A stretch of 9,376 bases of DNA from Woeseiaceae bacterium (GCA_013138675.1 WTCH01000095.1:1-9376); one strand, 5' to 3'; shown: positions 1 to 6,707, counted from the first letter of the stretch. The notes: a model not told the origin generated them from the letters alone. Numbers and translations are program-made.

Positions 1-205
1 CACCGTCGTCGGGCTGAATCTGCCAGAAGCCGGTGGCGGGCACGACACCGGCCCACGCGTTGTCACCCAGAACGTCGCCATCAATCGTCGGAGTCGATGA
101 CAGTTCGTGGGCATCCATCGCGGGTGGTGAGGTGGGGCGCTCCTGGGCGTTCGCCGCAAATGCCAACAAGAACAGGCTGAGTAGCAGGGCTGACCTAATC
201 TTCAT
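1..205 (-). CDS. Exported CBM9-like (carbohydrate-binding family 9 / DUF5916-type) protein, N-terminal fragment
   Basis: The gene starts at an ATG at 205-203 and runs off the left edge, leaving 68 codons. Residues 1-20 form a clear signal peptide: MKIR, then a Leu/Ala-rich core, ending ANA before QERP, so cleavage near residue 20 is likely. After a short Pro/Ser linker comes TPTIDGDVLGDNAW followed by a GFWQIQPDDG stretch. This pattern (x-IDG-x-L-x-D-x-x-W) is the usual opening of the CBM9-like domain that precedes a DUF5916 beta-barrel in many proteobacterial envelope proteins. The family is normally several hundred residues long, so most of this protein is missing. Its role is unknown; surface or periplasmic glycan binding is a family-level guess. 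Only a weak AGAG sits upstream as ribosome binding site. It is divergent from the cytochrome gene. Confidence 0.75.
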   Translation of the reverse strand, partial: MKIRSALLLSLFLLAFAANAQERPTSPPAMDAHELSSTPTIDGDVLGDNAWAGVVPATGFWQIQPDDG

Positions 206-235
206 GAACTCTATCGAAAGTCTGAAGGTCGAATA

Positions 236-264
236 TTGACACATCAGCGGAGCTCATTCATATG
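236..264 (+). promoter_or_regulatory. Candidate sigma-70 promoter for the cytochrome gene
   Basis: A perfect TTGACA -35 box lies at 236-241. With a 17-nt spacer the -10 would be CATATG (259-264); with a 19-nt spacer it would be TATGGT (261-266). Neither -10 is strong. It lies in the gap between the two divergent genes and would give a leader of roughly 85 nt before the GTG start at 357. Confidence 0.4.
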
Positions 265-346
265 GTCGTTAAAGCAGGACCGGTATGTGTTTTCCGATAT
301 GCAAGACCGAGCTTTCCGGGTGCACAATTGGAGAACGCCTAATTCT

Positions 347-351
347 GGAGG
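347..351 (+). promoter_or_regulatory. Ribosome binding site that fixes the cytochrome start
   Basis: GGAGG sits 5 nt before a GTG at 357. This GTG begins a lipoprotein signal peptide, whereas the in-frame ATG at 285 would put about 24 unrelated residues in front of it. The site therefore favours GTG 357 as the true start. Confidence 0.7.
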
Positions 352-356
352 CCGTC

Positions 357-980
357 GTGAGCAACATTTATCCCATACTGCTAATGGCTTCCGTTCTCGC
401 GGCTTGTGCGACCAGGACCGTCAATGAAGCGCCGCACGATCCACTGCAGGACTACGCAGAAGTCGATGCGGCCACCATTCTTGACGCACCGGCGCCGGTG
501 CCCGGTAGCTTCGCGCCCGAACACCTGTACCAGGTCGAACGTGGTGAGTACCTGGTCGAACTGTTGGGATGTGGAGCCTGCCACACCGACGGCGCGCTCG
601 ACGGCGTACCTGACTTCGATCGGGCGCTAGCCGGATCGCAAATCGGGATCGCCTATAGCAATCCTCTCGGTGCCGACAATCCGGGCGTCATTTATCCGGC
701 GAACCTGACGCCGGATGAAGAAACAGGCATTGGTGCATGGAGCGACATTCAGATAGAGCGTGCCATTCGTGCCGGGCTAGGTCGTCATGCCGGTAAACAA
801 ATTGCAGCCATGCCGTGGCAGGGATACGCCAAGCTTTCGCAGGAAGATATGACCGCGATCGTCGCGTACCTGCGCAGCATCAAGCCCGTATCGTACAAAG
901 TGCCCGACGAAGTACTGGCTGGCGAAGAAGCCGAACACCCGTTCGTGTACTTCGGGGTCTACCGGAGCCACATCGAATAA
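357..980 (+). CDS. Lipoprotein class I c-type cytochrome
   Basis: This is a 207-residue monoheme cytochrome c, probably a periplasmic electron carrier anchored to a membrane by lipid. From GTG 357 the protein has a lipoprotein signal (hydrophobic residues 4-16, lipobox VLAAC with acylated Cys17), then an acidic linker. The heme-binding motif CGACH is at 72-76. A likely axial Met152 lies in the AAMPW segment, followed by the C-terminal helix common to this family (SQEDMTAIVAYLRSI). The middle segment NLTPDEETGIGAW is typical of cytochrome domains associated with membrane-bound alcohol/gluconate-type dehydrogenases. No dehydrogenase gene adjoins it here, so its electron donor is unknown. It ends 3 nt from the convergent gene at 984. 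The family assignment is firm; the partner is not known. Confidence 0.88.
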   Translation: MSNIYPILLMASVLAACATRTVNEAPHDPLQDYAEVDAATILDAPAPVPGSFAPEHLYQVERGEYLVELLGCGACHTDGALDGVPDFDRALAGSQIGIAYSNPLGADNPGVIYPANLTPDEETGIGAWSDIQIERAIRAGLGRHAGKQIAAMPWQGYAKLSQEDMTAIVAYLRSIKPVSYKVPDEVLAGEEAEHPFVYFGVYRSHIE

Positions 981-983
981 TAG

Positions 984-1385
984 CTAGGTCCTCGCAGACA
1001 GGATCCGGTCGATGATCTCAAACGGCAGGTCGCCCGCATGCAATGAAATTGCGATGATGGCATCGGAACTCAGGTCGCCTGCCGGCCGAATAAATCCCTG
1101 AAGCCAGGCTATGCTTTCGTCTGCTTCGATCACGCCGAGATCATTTGCGTCGACGTTGAACCTGAAGTTTCCGTAGCACAGTGAGCTGCCACGCACCCTG
1201 AACTTTGTCGGACTGCCGGATTCGATCAGCGCGTACACCCGCAGCTCGCCACCGTCGGAGGCGTCGACCTGCCAGGTGTACCAGCCGTCATCCGACGGTA
1301 CATTGAAGTTAGCACCCAGAGACTCGCTTCCTATGGCGGCGGCGACAAACAGCGCGATCAACAGCAGACGGATCGCCGTTTTCAT
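984..1385 (-). CDS. Small exported protein of unknown function, last gene of the ECF sigma operon
   Basis: This 133-residue protein begins with a typical signal peptide (MKTAIRLLLIALFVAAAIGS, residues 1-20, cleavage perhaps near residue 20-24). The mature part of about 110 residues looks like a beta-rich domain: WYTWQVDASDGGELRVYALIE followed by alternating polar and hydrophobic strands. It has a single Cys in SSLCYGNF. I do not recognise the family. Its ATG overlaps the stop of the HEAT-repeat gene by one base (TGATG), so translation is likely coupled to that gene. Placement behind an ECF sigma factor, an anti-sigma factor and an exported HEAT protein suggests a periplasmic role in the same response. 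That is inference from position only. Confidence 0.72.
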   Translation of the reverse strand: MKTAIRLLLIALFVAAAIGSESLGANFNVPSDDGWYTWQVDASDGGELRVYALIESGSPTKFRVRGSSLCYGNFRFNVDANDLGVIEADESIAWLQGFIRPAGDLSSDAIIAISLHAGDLPFEIIDRILSART

Positions 1386-2209
1386 CAGGCGCCACCCGCC
1401 AGTGCCGCGTCGATGACCTCCATCATGAGGTCGCTATCCATGATGGACAGCATTTGGAGCAAATCGCGCTTTTCATTGATGTTCGTGCTTTCCTTGTAAA
1501 GCTGCAGTACGCCTTCGTCATAACCGGAGATCAGCATGCCCTCCAGGGCGGCTTCCCGGATGTCGTCGGTTTCAGCGTCACGATAGATCTCCATCAACGT
1601 CGCGTTGACATCGTCTCCACCGGCGATGCCCAAGGCCTGGATAAGCTCTTCTGTAAATCCGCTGCTCTCGCTTAGCGCTTGAAGTCTGTCGACGGCGCCC
1701 ATAACGCCGAGCATCTCGACCGCAGCCTGGAACTCATCGGCATCCGACGCATTCGTCGCAATGGCATGCACGGCATCAACGTCGCCTGCAATCATGTAGG
1801 CCTCGAGAACCGCTGCACGTAAATCTTCGTCACCCGAACTATAGAGATCCTGGAGTCCGGCAAGTGCTTCGGCATTGCCGCCGATACCGATCATGCGCAC
1901 GGCCTCGCTGCTGAGCTCGGGGTCGTCGCTACGTGCAACGTCGAGCAGCTTTGCCTGCGCTTCCGGCAGGTCAATCTGGCTCAGTACAAACAGTGCGCGT
2001 TCTTTGACTTCATCAGTGTTCTCGGCATCGAGTACCTTAATAACCAGCGGCAGCGCGCGCTCCGGTGGCGCGGAGATCAGCGCTTCCAGTGCCGCAATTT
2101 TCAGAATTTCAGTCGAATCTTCAACATCGCTGACTGCAGTTTGTGCAAGGCTCACACTCATCGCGAGCAAGGCGACGGTGGCAATAATTAGTTTGGGACG
2201 GATGATCAT
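1385..2209 (-). CDS. Exported HEAT-repeat protein
   Basis: This protein has 274 residues. Residues 1-22 are a signal peptide (MIIRPKLIIATVALLAMSVSLA, cleavage near AQT). From about residue 33 to the end it is built of paired amphipathic helices of roughly 30 residues each, e.g. ILKIAALEALISAPPERALPLVIKVL, VKERALFVLSQIDLPEAQAKLL and SEAVRMIGIGGNAEALAGLQ. This is the HEAT/PBS-lyase-type solenoid pattern, with about seven units. It carries no catalytic motif and is rich in Asp and Glu. Such solenoids are protein-binding scaffolds, so a periplasmic partner or sensor role for the neighbouring anti-sigma factor is possible but unproven. Its start overlaps the anti-sigma stop by 4 nt (ATGA), and an AGGA ribosome site lies about 8 nt upstream. 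Confidence 0.85.
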   Translation of the reverse strand: MIIRPKLIIATVALLAMSVSLAQTAVSDVEDSTEILKIAALEALISAPPERALPLVIKVLDAENTDEVKERALFVLSQIDLPEAQAKLLDVARSDDPELSSEAVRMIGIGGNAEALAGLQDLYSSGDEDLRAAVLEAYMIAGDVDAVHAIATNASDADEFQAAVEMLGVMGAVDRLQALSESSGFTEELIQALGIAGGDDVNATLMEIYRDAETDDIREAALEGMLISGYDEGVLQLYKESTNINEKRDLLQMLSIMDSDLMMEVIDAALAGGA

Positions 2210-2916
2210 GTTTGAATTCCTGGTTGGCTGGTATCTGTCTCATTCGATACATCACGCGATAGTTTGGTTAGCATCACGTTGAGTTCAAATATGAGTTGCG
2301 CTTGAAGAGCCGCAGCGTCTTCGGGCGAGATGTCTTCGGTAGCAAGCTGCAGGAGGACGGGTTCAAAGGCACGGAATACGCGAGCCAGGCTCTGCGAGTT
2401 GTTTTGTTCAGCAGCGCGTTCGAAAAGCCGGTTCTGTTCGATGATCTGTAGCGCGAGCATGCTCCGATCGGTGGCGGAATCGGTCGGTAGAGTGGACAGT
2501 TCCTGGAACGTGTCACGGAAGTGCACCTGAACTCCGCGTGTAAATGCGCCGGGCACGGTAGCCGGTGCCATGATCTCCGGATCTACGCGGGTCATGTTGA
2601 GACCAATACCGATCGCCAGCGCGGCTGCGATTGCCGCACCCCAAACGAATGACCACGGATTGAACGAACGAGCCGGGCTTTGCGCCTTGACGCGTTCCTG
2701 CCTCGCGGCACGGTCAATTGCGTCATGCCAGCGCTCAACCGTGTGCGACGGTACGGCCGGACTGTCAGGCTCGGACATGCCATTGAGTTGCTGGCACAGC
2801 TTTTCATAGTTTGCGGCAACGGCAGCGTCGGAATTGATAGCTTCCTCAACCTGCTGCCGCTCGCGCTTACTCAGGCCGTCGTTGTAGTAATAAAGAATAA
2901 GAGTGTCTTCGTTCAT
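2206..2916 (-). CDS. Single-pass membrane anti-sigma-factor-like protein
   Basis: This 236-residue protein follows directly after an ECF sigma gene and overlaps it by 4 nt (ATGA). An AAAGG ribosome site lies about 9 nt before its ATG. The N-terminal part (about 1-75) is a helical cytoplasmic domain opening with LYYYNDGLSKRERQQVEEAI, similar to the start of many anti-sigma domains. It lacks the HxxxCxxC zinc motif of ZAS-type anti-sigma factors. One membrane segment spans about residues 88-107 (FVWGAAIAAALAIGIGL). The C-terminal 125 residues are predicted periplasmic and helical (LALQIIEQNRLFERAAEQ, AALQAQLIFELNVML). Role: expected to hold the sigma factor at the membrane until a signal releases it. 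The assignment rests on gene order and topology more than on motif. Confidence 0.8.
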   Translation of the reverse strand: MNEDTLILYYYNDGLSKRERQQVEEAINSDAAVAANYEKLCQQLNGMSEPDSPAVPSHTVERWHDAIDRAARQERVKAQSPARSFNPWSFVWGAAIAAALAIGIGLNMTRVDPEIMAPATVPGAFTRGVQVHFRDTFQELSTLPTDSATDRSMLALQIIEQNRLFERAAEQNNSQSLARVFRAFEPVLLQLATEDISPEDAAALQAQLIFELNVMLTKLSRDVSNETDTSQPGIQT

Positions 2917-3449
2917 GTTTCTTCACCTTTAAGGCTGCCCATGCGCACTCGCAATTTTCGTACGGCGCGAAAGATGCCCTGTTTGACTGCGCCGACGTCG
3001 GACCCGACTTCCTCGGCAATTTCCTTGAGACGCCACTGCTCGAGGTGCTTGAGGACAAAGCAGACCCGCTCGAATTCGCTGAGATGAGTCATCGCGGCTG
3101 ACAAGCGCTTGCCGAGTTCATGTTCGGCCTGCACGGTCTCTGGCGTGTCCGCATCATCTTCAACATCTGTTTCCAGTGGCTCGAAGGCGGCGGGCCTGTT
3201 CTTCCTGAGCAATTGCAGAGCCGCATTGATGGCGATGCGGTGGATCCAGGTGTCAAGTCGGGCCGTGTTGTCGAACTGGTGGCGCTTGTTCCAGGCGTTC
3301 AGGAGTGCGTCCTGGACAGCGTCATCAGCCATGTCCCGGTTGCGCGTTATCTTCAGGCATGCGGCAAACCAGCGGTCGGATCGATCCGAGATCGCCGCAT
3401 GAAAGTCCGCCTGGGTTGGCAAGCCCGGGGTCTGCAAATTCGCCACCAT
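2913..3449 (-). CDS. ECF-family RNA polymerase sigma factor
   Basis: This protein is 178 residues from the ATG at 3449. A TTG immediately upstream (3452-3450) could add one residue, and neither start has a good ribosome site. Sigma region 2 covers about residues 23-90: DRWFAACLKITRNRDMADDAVQDALLNAW, then the -10 recognition part RLDTWIHRIAINAALQLLRK. After an acidic linker (about 92-110), region 4 covers about 115-172: LSEFERVCFVLKHLEQWRLKEIAEE followed by a helix-turn-helix ending GAVKQGIFRAVRKLR. There is no region 1.1 or 3, as expected for an ECF factor. It is first in a four-gene overlapping operon, so it probably controls that operon and is held in check by the next gene product. The signal and regulon are unknown. 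Confidence 0.93.
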   Translation of the reverse strand: MVANLQTPGLPTQADFHAAISDRSDRWFAACLKITRNRDMADDAVQDALLNAWNKRHQFDNTARLDTWIHRIAINAALQLLRKNRPAAFEPLETDVEDDADTPETVQAEHELGKRLSAAMTHLSEFERVCFVLKHLEQWRLKEIAEEVGSDVGAVKQGIFRAVRKLRVRMGSLKGEET

Positions 3450-3556
3450 CAACTATTCGATGCGACAGACTCGCACTTGGTTAGCAAGCTCGCAAGCCGA
3501 GTGGGGCACGGGTTCGGTGTATAGTCTGGCCTGTCCATTATTTCTGGAGAGATCCT
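3450..3556. other. Divergent intergenic region between the ECF operon and the exported-protein gene
   Basis: This 107-nt gap must hold promoters for both directions. It contains a short direct repeat GCAAGC-TC-GCAAGC (3484-3497) and the TATAGT element listed separately. On the minus strand I could not place a convincing ECF-type -35/-10 pair (GGAAC / CGTC-like) at the usual spacing, so autoregulation of the sigma operon is not demonstrated here. Confidence 0.4.
3520..3525 (+). promoter_or_regulatory. Candidate -10 element for the gene at 3557
   Basis: TATAGT lies 31 nt before the ATG at 3557, inside GTGTATAGTC (3517-3526). No good -35 box is present at 16-18 nt upstream. Initiation about 7 nt downstream would give a leader of about 25 nt that still contains the GGAGA ribosome site at 3546-3550. 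The same ten bases occur before the methyltransferase gene at 6729. Confidence 0.4.
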
Positions 3557-4054
3557 ATGCGACTGGCAGCACTTTCAATCCTGATATTCGCGATGGCGTC
3601 AGCGGCGCAGGCTAAAGACGTTGTGACCATCAGCCAATTCACACCGTTTGCAGAGGACAGCCATGCAACCGACGCTGTCAAGGAAGAGTGCGGCCTCGAA
3701 GAACGTCTGCCGAAATACCTGAAGAACTACGCAAAAAAACACACGGAAGTCGTCTTTACGGCAGAGCCTCTTGAGAGTGTTGAAGGCAAGACCCTGTACC
3801 TTGAATTTGAGCAGGTTTTTGCGCCGGGTGGTGGCGGCTACAGTGGTGCGAAATCGGTGTCCGTCGTTGGCGAGTTAAGAGAGAACGATGAGGTCATCGG
3901 CTCGCTGACAGTAGATCGTGCCGCTTTGTTCGGCATGGTGCCCGGAACATGTTCGATGCTGAAACGTGTTGCCAAAAAGCTCGGTGAGGATATCGGTGAG
4001 TGGCTCGAAGCTCCGGAAATGGACTCGATGCTGGGTGATGCGGCGCCTGACTAG
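3557..4054 (+). CDS. Exported protein of unknown function with two cysteines
   Basis: This 165-residue protein has a GGAGA ribosome site 6 nt before its ATG. Residues 1-19 are a signal peptide (MRLAALSILIFAMASAAQA, cleavage before KDVV). The mature domain has alternating strand and helix character: VVTISQF at the start, an amphipathic helix ERLPKYLKNYAKK, a strand pair around KTLYLEFEQVF, a Gly-rich loop GGGGYSG, then KSVSVVGEL. It closes with GTCSMLKRVAKKLGEDIGEWL. The two cysteines of the mature part (C45 in EECGL, C132 in GTCSML) could form a periplasmic disulfide. The closing helix resembles that of small exported hypothetical proteins in beta- and gammaproteobacteria, but I cannot name a function. 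It is divergent from the ECF sigma operon and could be in its regulon; that is a guess. Confidence 0.78.
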   Translation: MRLAALSILIFAMASAAQAKDVVTISQFTPFAEDSHATDAVKEECGLEERLPKYLKNYAKKHTEVVFTAEPLESVEGKTLYLEFEQVFAPGGGGYSGAKSVSVVGELRENDEVIGSLTVDRAALFGMVPGTCSMLKRVAKKLGEDIGEWLEAPEMDSMLGDAAPD

Positions 4055-4109
4055 AGATCAAGACCAGCCGCGATCTGTTTCGCCATAGCCGAAATGCGCA
4101 ACGGTGACG

Positions 4110-4157
4110 GAGCCGACAATGGACGCCGAACTCGGTGACCTCGAGGACGACGAATAG
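4110..4157 (+). pseudogene. Possible remnant resembling the 3' end of the preceding gene
   Basis: In a frame different from the upstream gene, this stretch reads EPTMDAELGDLEDDE and then a stop. It resembles the C-terminus of the preceding protein (APEMDSMLGDAAPD, then stop) at P-x-M-D-x-x-L-G-D, and the bases around AATGGAC and GGTGA also match. The reading frame is closed by a TAG at 4086-4088, and no further similarity is visible upstream. It could be a decayed duplicate end, an older 3' end displaced by an indel, or chance. Confidence 0.2.
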
Positions 4158-4165
4158 TCAGGACA

Positions 4166-5239
4166 TCAGGCTTTCTTGAAGTGCAATAGCGTGTGGCCGA
4201 CGCCCAAGCCGTCGTGCTGCGCCTGCACGCGAAAACCCGCACGCTGGGCGATCGCGATAATGTCCTTTGAGTGATACATACGACTTACACCGTTAGCTAT
4301 GCAGGTGAAGTACAGCGACGTGGCATTAATGCTGTACGCACCCACGTCATATTCCTGACAATCCCAGAACAATTCGAGCACATACAGTGAGTCGTCACTA
4401 CCCATTGCACTCGCGGCTTTGTCCAGAATTGTATGTATCTGTGTCTCCGAGAAGCAATCCAGAAATTGGCTCATCCATATCGTGCCCATGCTATCCGGCA
4501 GGGCCTGCTGCGGGTCGAGGAGGTCCATAGCGATCGTGTCGACGCGGCCTTCGGCCTGGTTTTTCTCAATGAGTACCGAAGCCATGGCAGCCTGGTCCGG
4601 CAAGTCTGCGATAGTTACATGGACGTCCTCATCATAATTGAAACACTGAAGTGCCCATTCGCCCAGATGCCCACCAACATCCAGAATATGACCAGGCCGT
4701 GATTCAAAGACGATGGGCAGGGCGTGCGGAAAAGCCTTTCTGGAGTAGTAGTCATTGAAGGCAAACCAGCTCGACTTGGCGGGTTCAGGGAGCTGCGACA
4801 GGCCGCTGTAGATAGTCGGCCAGTCCCCAAAAACCCTCAGACCTTCCGGTGTGCCCTTTTGGATTGACTCCATCAAGCGTCCCATGGGCTCGTAGCAAAC
4901 GTCCTGGGCAAAATTAACGTTGATCTGCGACATTTCGTCTTCGAGCAGAAAATGGCCAATCTTGTCGAGTACGAATCGATCCTCATTCTGCCAAACAAGG
5001 CGCATCGTTAACGCCATATCAAGTAAGACCTTGATCCCGGGCTTGCCAACATCAAGGCGTTCGGCAAGGTCGTTCGAACTTATTCCTTGTTGTCCGGTTT
5101 CGGAGATTTGCCTCAGGGCGCCCAGGCGCAAGAGGCAAACAACAGCTTCAAAGCTAATCGCAGAAAAAGCGATTTTCTGCGCCTCCATCTTGGCCTGAAT
5201 CGCTGTGAGTTCAGAGGGTTTTTCATATTTCTGGGCCAT
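4166..5239 (-). CDS. SAM-dependent O-methyltransferase-fold protein with helical dimerisation domain
   Basis: This 357-residue protein matches the layout of plant-type/hydroxyneurosporene-type O-methyltransferases. Residues 1-100 form a winged-helix dimerisation domain (GISSNDLAERLDVGKPGIKVLLDMAL, then RFVLDKIGHFLL). The rest is a Rossmann methyltransferase domain with SAM motif I HILDVGGHLGEWAL (184-197) and the acidic residue ADLPD (211-215). The position that usually carries the catalytic His (LHDW motif) reads FLDCF (259-263), so that His is absent. The C-terminus has the expected LLHFKKA strand. It lies 9 nt after the radical SAM gene, with a GAGAAG ribosome site overlapping that gene's stop, so the two are co-transcribed. 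Likely role: methylation tailoring of the product of the adjacent ketosynthase cluster. The substrate is unknown, and it may use a non-standard catalytic base. Confidence 0.85.
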   Translation of the reverse strand: MAQKYEKPSELTAIQAKMEAQKIAFSAISFEAVVCLLRLGALRQISETGQQGISSNDLAERLDVGKPGIKVLLDMALTMRLVWQNEDRFVLDKIGHFLLEDEMSQINVNFAQDVCYEPMGRLMESIQKGTPEGLRVFGDWPTIYSGLSQLPEPAKSSWFAFNDYYSRKAFPHALPIVFESRPGHILDVGGHLGEWALQCFNYDEDVHVTIADLPDQAAMASVLIEKNQAEGRVDTIAMDLLDPQQALPDSMGTIWMSQFLDCFSETQIHTILDKAASAMGSDDSLYVLELFWDCQEYDVGAYSINATSLYFTCIANGVSRMYHSKDIIAIAQRAGFRVQAQHDGLGVGHTLLHFKKA

Positions 5240-5248
5240 TTAGCTTCT

Positions 5249-6598
5249 CTACAGCGACTGCAGGCTCCATTCCGCCGGATCGCGCAAATGCTGCCAAACT
5301 GGACCATGACGGCCGGTACGCCGCAATGCCCGAAACAGGTCTTCGTCAAAGTTGACGCGCAGTCCGGGCATGCTCCAGTGCGGAAAATCGTTTTGATGAT
5401 CGAGCAGCAGAGCGTTGGTTTCAGTACGCAGTTTCAAGCGTTGTTCACGAAGTTCGGGATCCAGTGTTTCGTAGTCGTCCACCCAAACCATGAGAATCGC
5501 ACTATAAGGATCGAGTTCGACGATAAAGTCGATCGTCTGGCGGACGTCATCCATAGTTTCTCCCTCGGTCCCGAGAATGAACGTATGACAGTCCGGGATT
5601 CCCGCATTCCTGCAGATGGTATGGAGTCGTCGGATGTGGTCGGTCGTAAAGCCCTTTCTTAGCTTTTCGAGGACGTGATTGCAGCCAGAATCGGAACCGA
5701 TTTCCATGCCTGTACAGCGGGCTTCGAAGGCGAGCTCTGCGAATTCTTCATCAAATCCCAGGGGATTGGCGTAGCACGTCCAACTGGTTTGCCAGTTGCG
5801 TCGTATCAACTCACGACAGACGTTTTTTGCGTGAGTTTTTGGCAAATTGAAGACCGAATCTACAATAAAAAAATGATTGATCGCGGGTCGAGCATCCAAC
5901 GCGGCAAACATCTCGTCAACTACGGATGCCGGCGTCCGTGTTCGGCCTTTGCGTCCCTCAATTATGGGATAAGTACAGTAATTGCAGCGCAGCGGGCAGC
6001 CACGCTTTGTTTGTACCGAATCGATGCCCCACTCGTTATAGTAATGCTCATCGACAAGTAATCTGTCGGGAAAGGGTAGTTCCGTCATGTCTAAAAACTC
6101 GGGCGGGCGCGGGGTCATCACAAGGTCGGCGTCATTCCAGTAGAACAGCGCCCCGATCGAATCGAGACCTTCACCACCATTTTCCAACACCTCGACCAGT
6201 TGCGGAAAAGCCTTCTCCCCCTCCCCGAAAATCCCGAAGTCCGGTTTGAGATGCTCCATGAGTTCGCGCGGCATTACGCTGAATCCGGACCCGCCCAGGA
6301 CAACCGGCGCCTGGCAGGCCGCCCTCGCGCTTTCTATCAAATCAGCGTAGTAAGCCAGGTTGTCTGATAAGCCGGAATAATCATTGTTCTGTATGTTGCG
6401 CATACTTATTGCGACCAGGTCCGGCTCAATTGCTCCCAGCTTCTCACGCAACGCTTCATGTGGATCTTCGTCGAAACAAACATCGACCAACACCTTTTCG
6501 TGGTGATCCGGCGTGCTCGACATGATGTAAAGCAAGCCGATCGGAACGACCGCATTGGGCAGTGTTTCCCGATTTCCAGACACATACGCAATTTTCAC
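5249..6598 (-). CDS. B12-binding-domain radical SAM enzyme
   Basis: This 449-residue protein has an N-terminal B12-binding-type Rossmann domain (about 1-145), with APVVLGGSGFSVMP (97-110) and the FGEGEKAF turn (124-131). It lacks the DxHxxG cobalamin His motif, as many class B radical SAM proteins do. The radical SAM domain follows: KRGCPLRCNYCTYP carries the CxxxCxxC iron-sulfur cluster ligands Cys201, Cys205 and Cys208. Later barrel motifs are FFIVDSVFN, MEIGSDSG (298-305) and FILGTEGET. The start is GTG at 6598, supported by a ribosome site 6 nt upstream. Known members catalyse radical methylations, ring formations and rearrangements, including in lipid and natural-product clusters. Pairing with a methyltransferase beside a ketosynthase module suggests product tailoring. 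The reaction cannot be read from the sequence. Confidence 0.88.
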   Translation of the reverse strand: MKIAYVSGNRETLPNAVVPIGLLYIMSSTPDHHEKVLVDVCFDEDPHEALREKLGAIEPDLVAISMRNIQNNDYSGLSDNLAYYADLIESARAACQAPVVLGGSGFSVMPRELMEHLKPDFGIFGEGEKAFPQLVEVLENGGEGLDSIGALFYWNDADLVMTPRPPEFLDMTELPFPDRLLVDEHYYNEWGIDSVQTKRGCPLRCNYCTYPIIEGRKGRTRTPASVVDEMFAALDARPAINHFFIVDSVFNLPKTHAKNVCRELIRRNWQTSWTCYANPLGFDEEFAELAFEARCTGMEIGSDSGCNHVLEKLRKGFTTDHIRRLHTICRNAGIPDCHTFILGTEGETMDDVRQTIDFIVELDPYSAILMVWVDDYETLDPELREQRLKLRTETNALLLDHQNDFPHWSMPGLRVNFDEDLFRALRRTGRHGPVWQHLRDPAEWSLQSL

Positions 6599-6604
6599 GA
6601 GCGG

Positions 6605-6609
6605 CCCTT
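6605..6609 (-). promoter_or_regulatory. Ribosome binding site supporting the GTG start of the radical SAM gene
   Basis: AAGGG on the minus strand lies 6 nt before the GTG at 6598-6596, which opens the coding frame with KIAYVSGN, the first strand of the B12-binding fold. This supports GTG as the true start over any later in-frame codon. Confidence 0.65.
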
Positions 6610-6701
6610 ACTGATCATGTAGTTCGAACTCCGAGTATCAACCGGGGAAACTACCATACTCGTGACAGCGCATCACAAATTTTGGTAGCTCGGGAAACGT
6701 G

Positions 6702-6707
6702 TATAGT
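6702..6707 (+). promoter_or_regulatory. Candidate -10 element for the plus-strand methyltransferase
   Basis: TATAGT lies within GTGTATAGTC (6699-6708), identical over ten bases to the element at 3517-3526. A weak -35 (TTTTGG, 6680-6685) is 16 nt upstream. Initiation near 6714 would leave only about 6-15 nt before the possible starts at 6720 (TTG), 6723 (GTG) and 6729 (ATG), implying a very short leader. Confidence 0.45.

Noticed and set aside
285..356. N-terminal extension of the cytochrome from the ATG at 285
   Set aside because: The extra residues do not form a signal and would bury the lipobox; the GTG at 357 with GGAGG upstream explains the protein better.
1875..2282. Open frame of 135 codons on the plus strand opposite the HEAT-repeat gene
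   Set aside because: Serine-rich translation without domain or signal, fully opposite a gene with a clear HEAT fold; it is an antisense shadow.
2680..3087. Open frame of 135 codons on the plus strand opposite the sigma/anti-sigma junction
   Set aside because: It overlaps two recognisable genes on the opposite strand and has low-complexity Arg/Ser composition.
4051..4242. Minus-strand open frame of 63 codons ending in the gap after the exported protein gene
   Set aside because: Most of it overlaps the 3' end of the O-methyltransferase in another frame, and the Arg-rich translation has no known pattern.
5087..5662. Open frame of 191 codons on the plus strand across the methyltransferase/radical SAM junction
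   Set aside because: It spans the ends of two well-supported minus-strand genes and has no recognisable domain or ribosome site.
6615..6641. Minus-strand TTGATA (6636-6641) as -35 of a promoter for the radical SAM gene
   Set aside because: At 17 nt spacing the -10 would be ATGATC, which is poor; the match is too weak to annotate.
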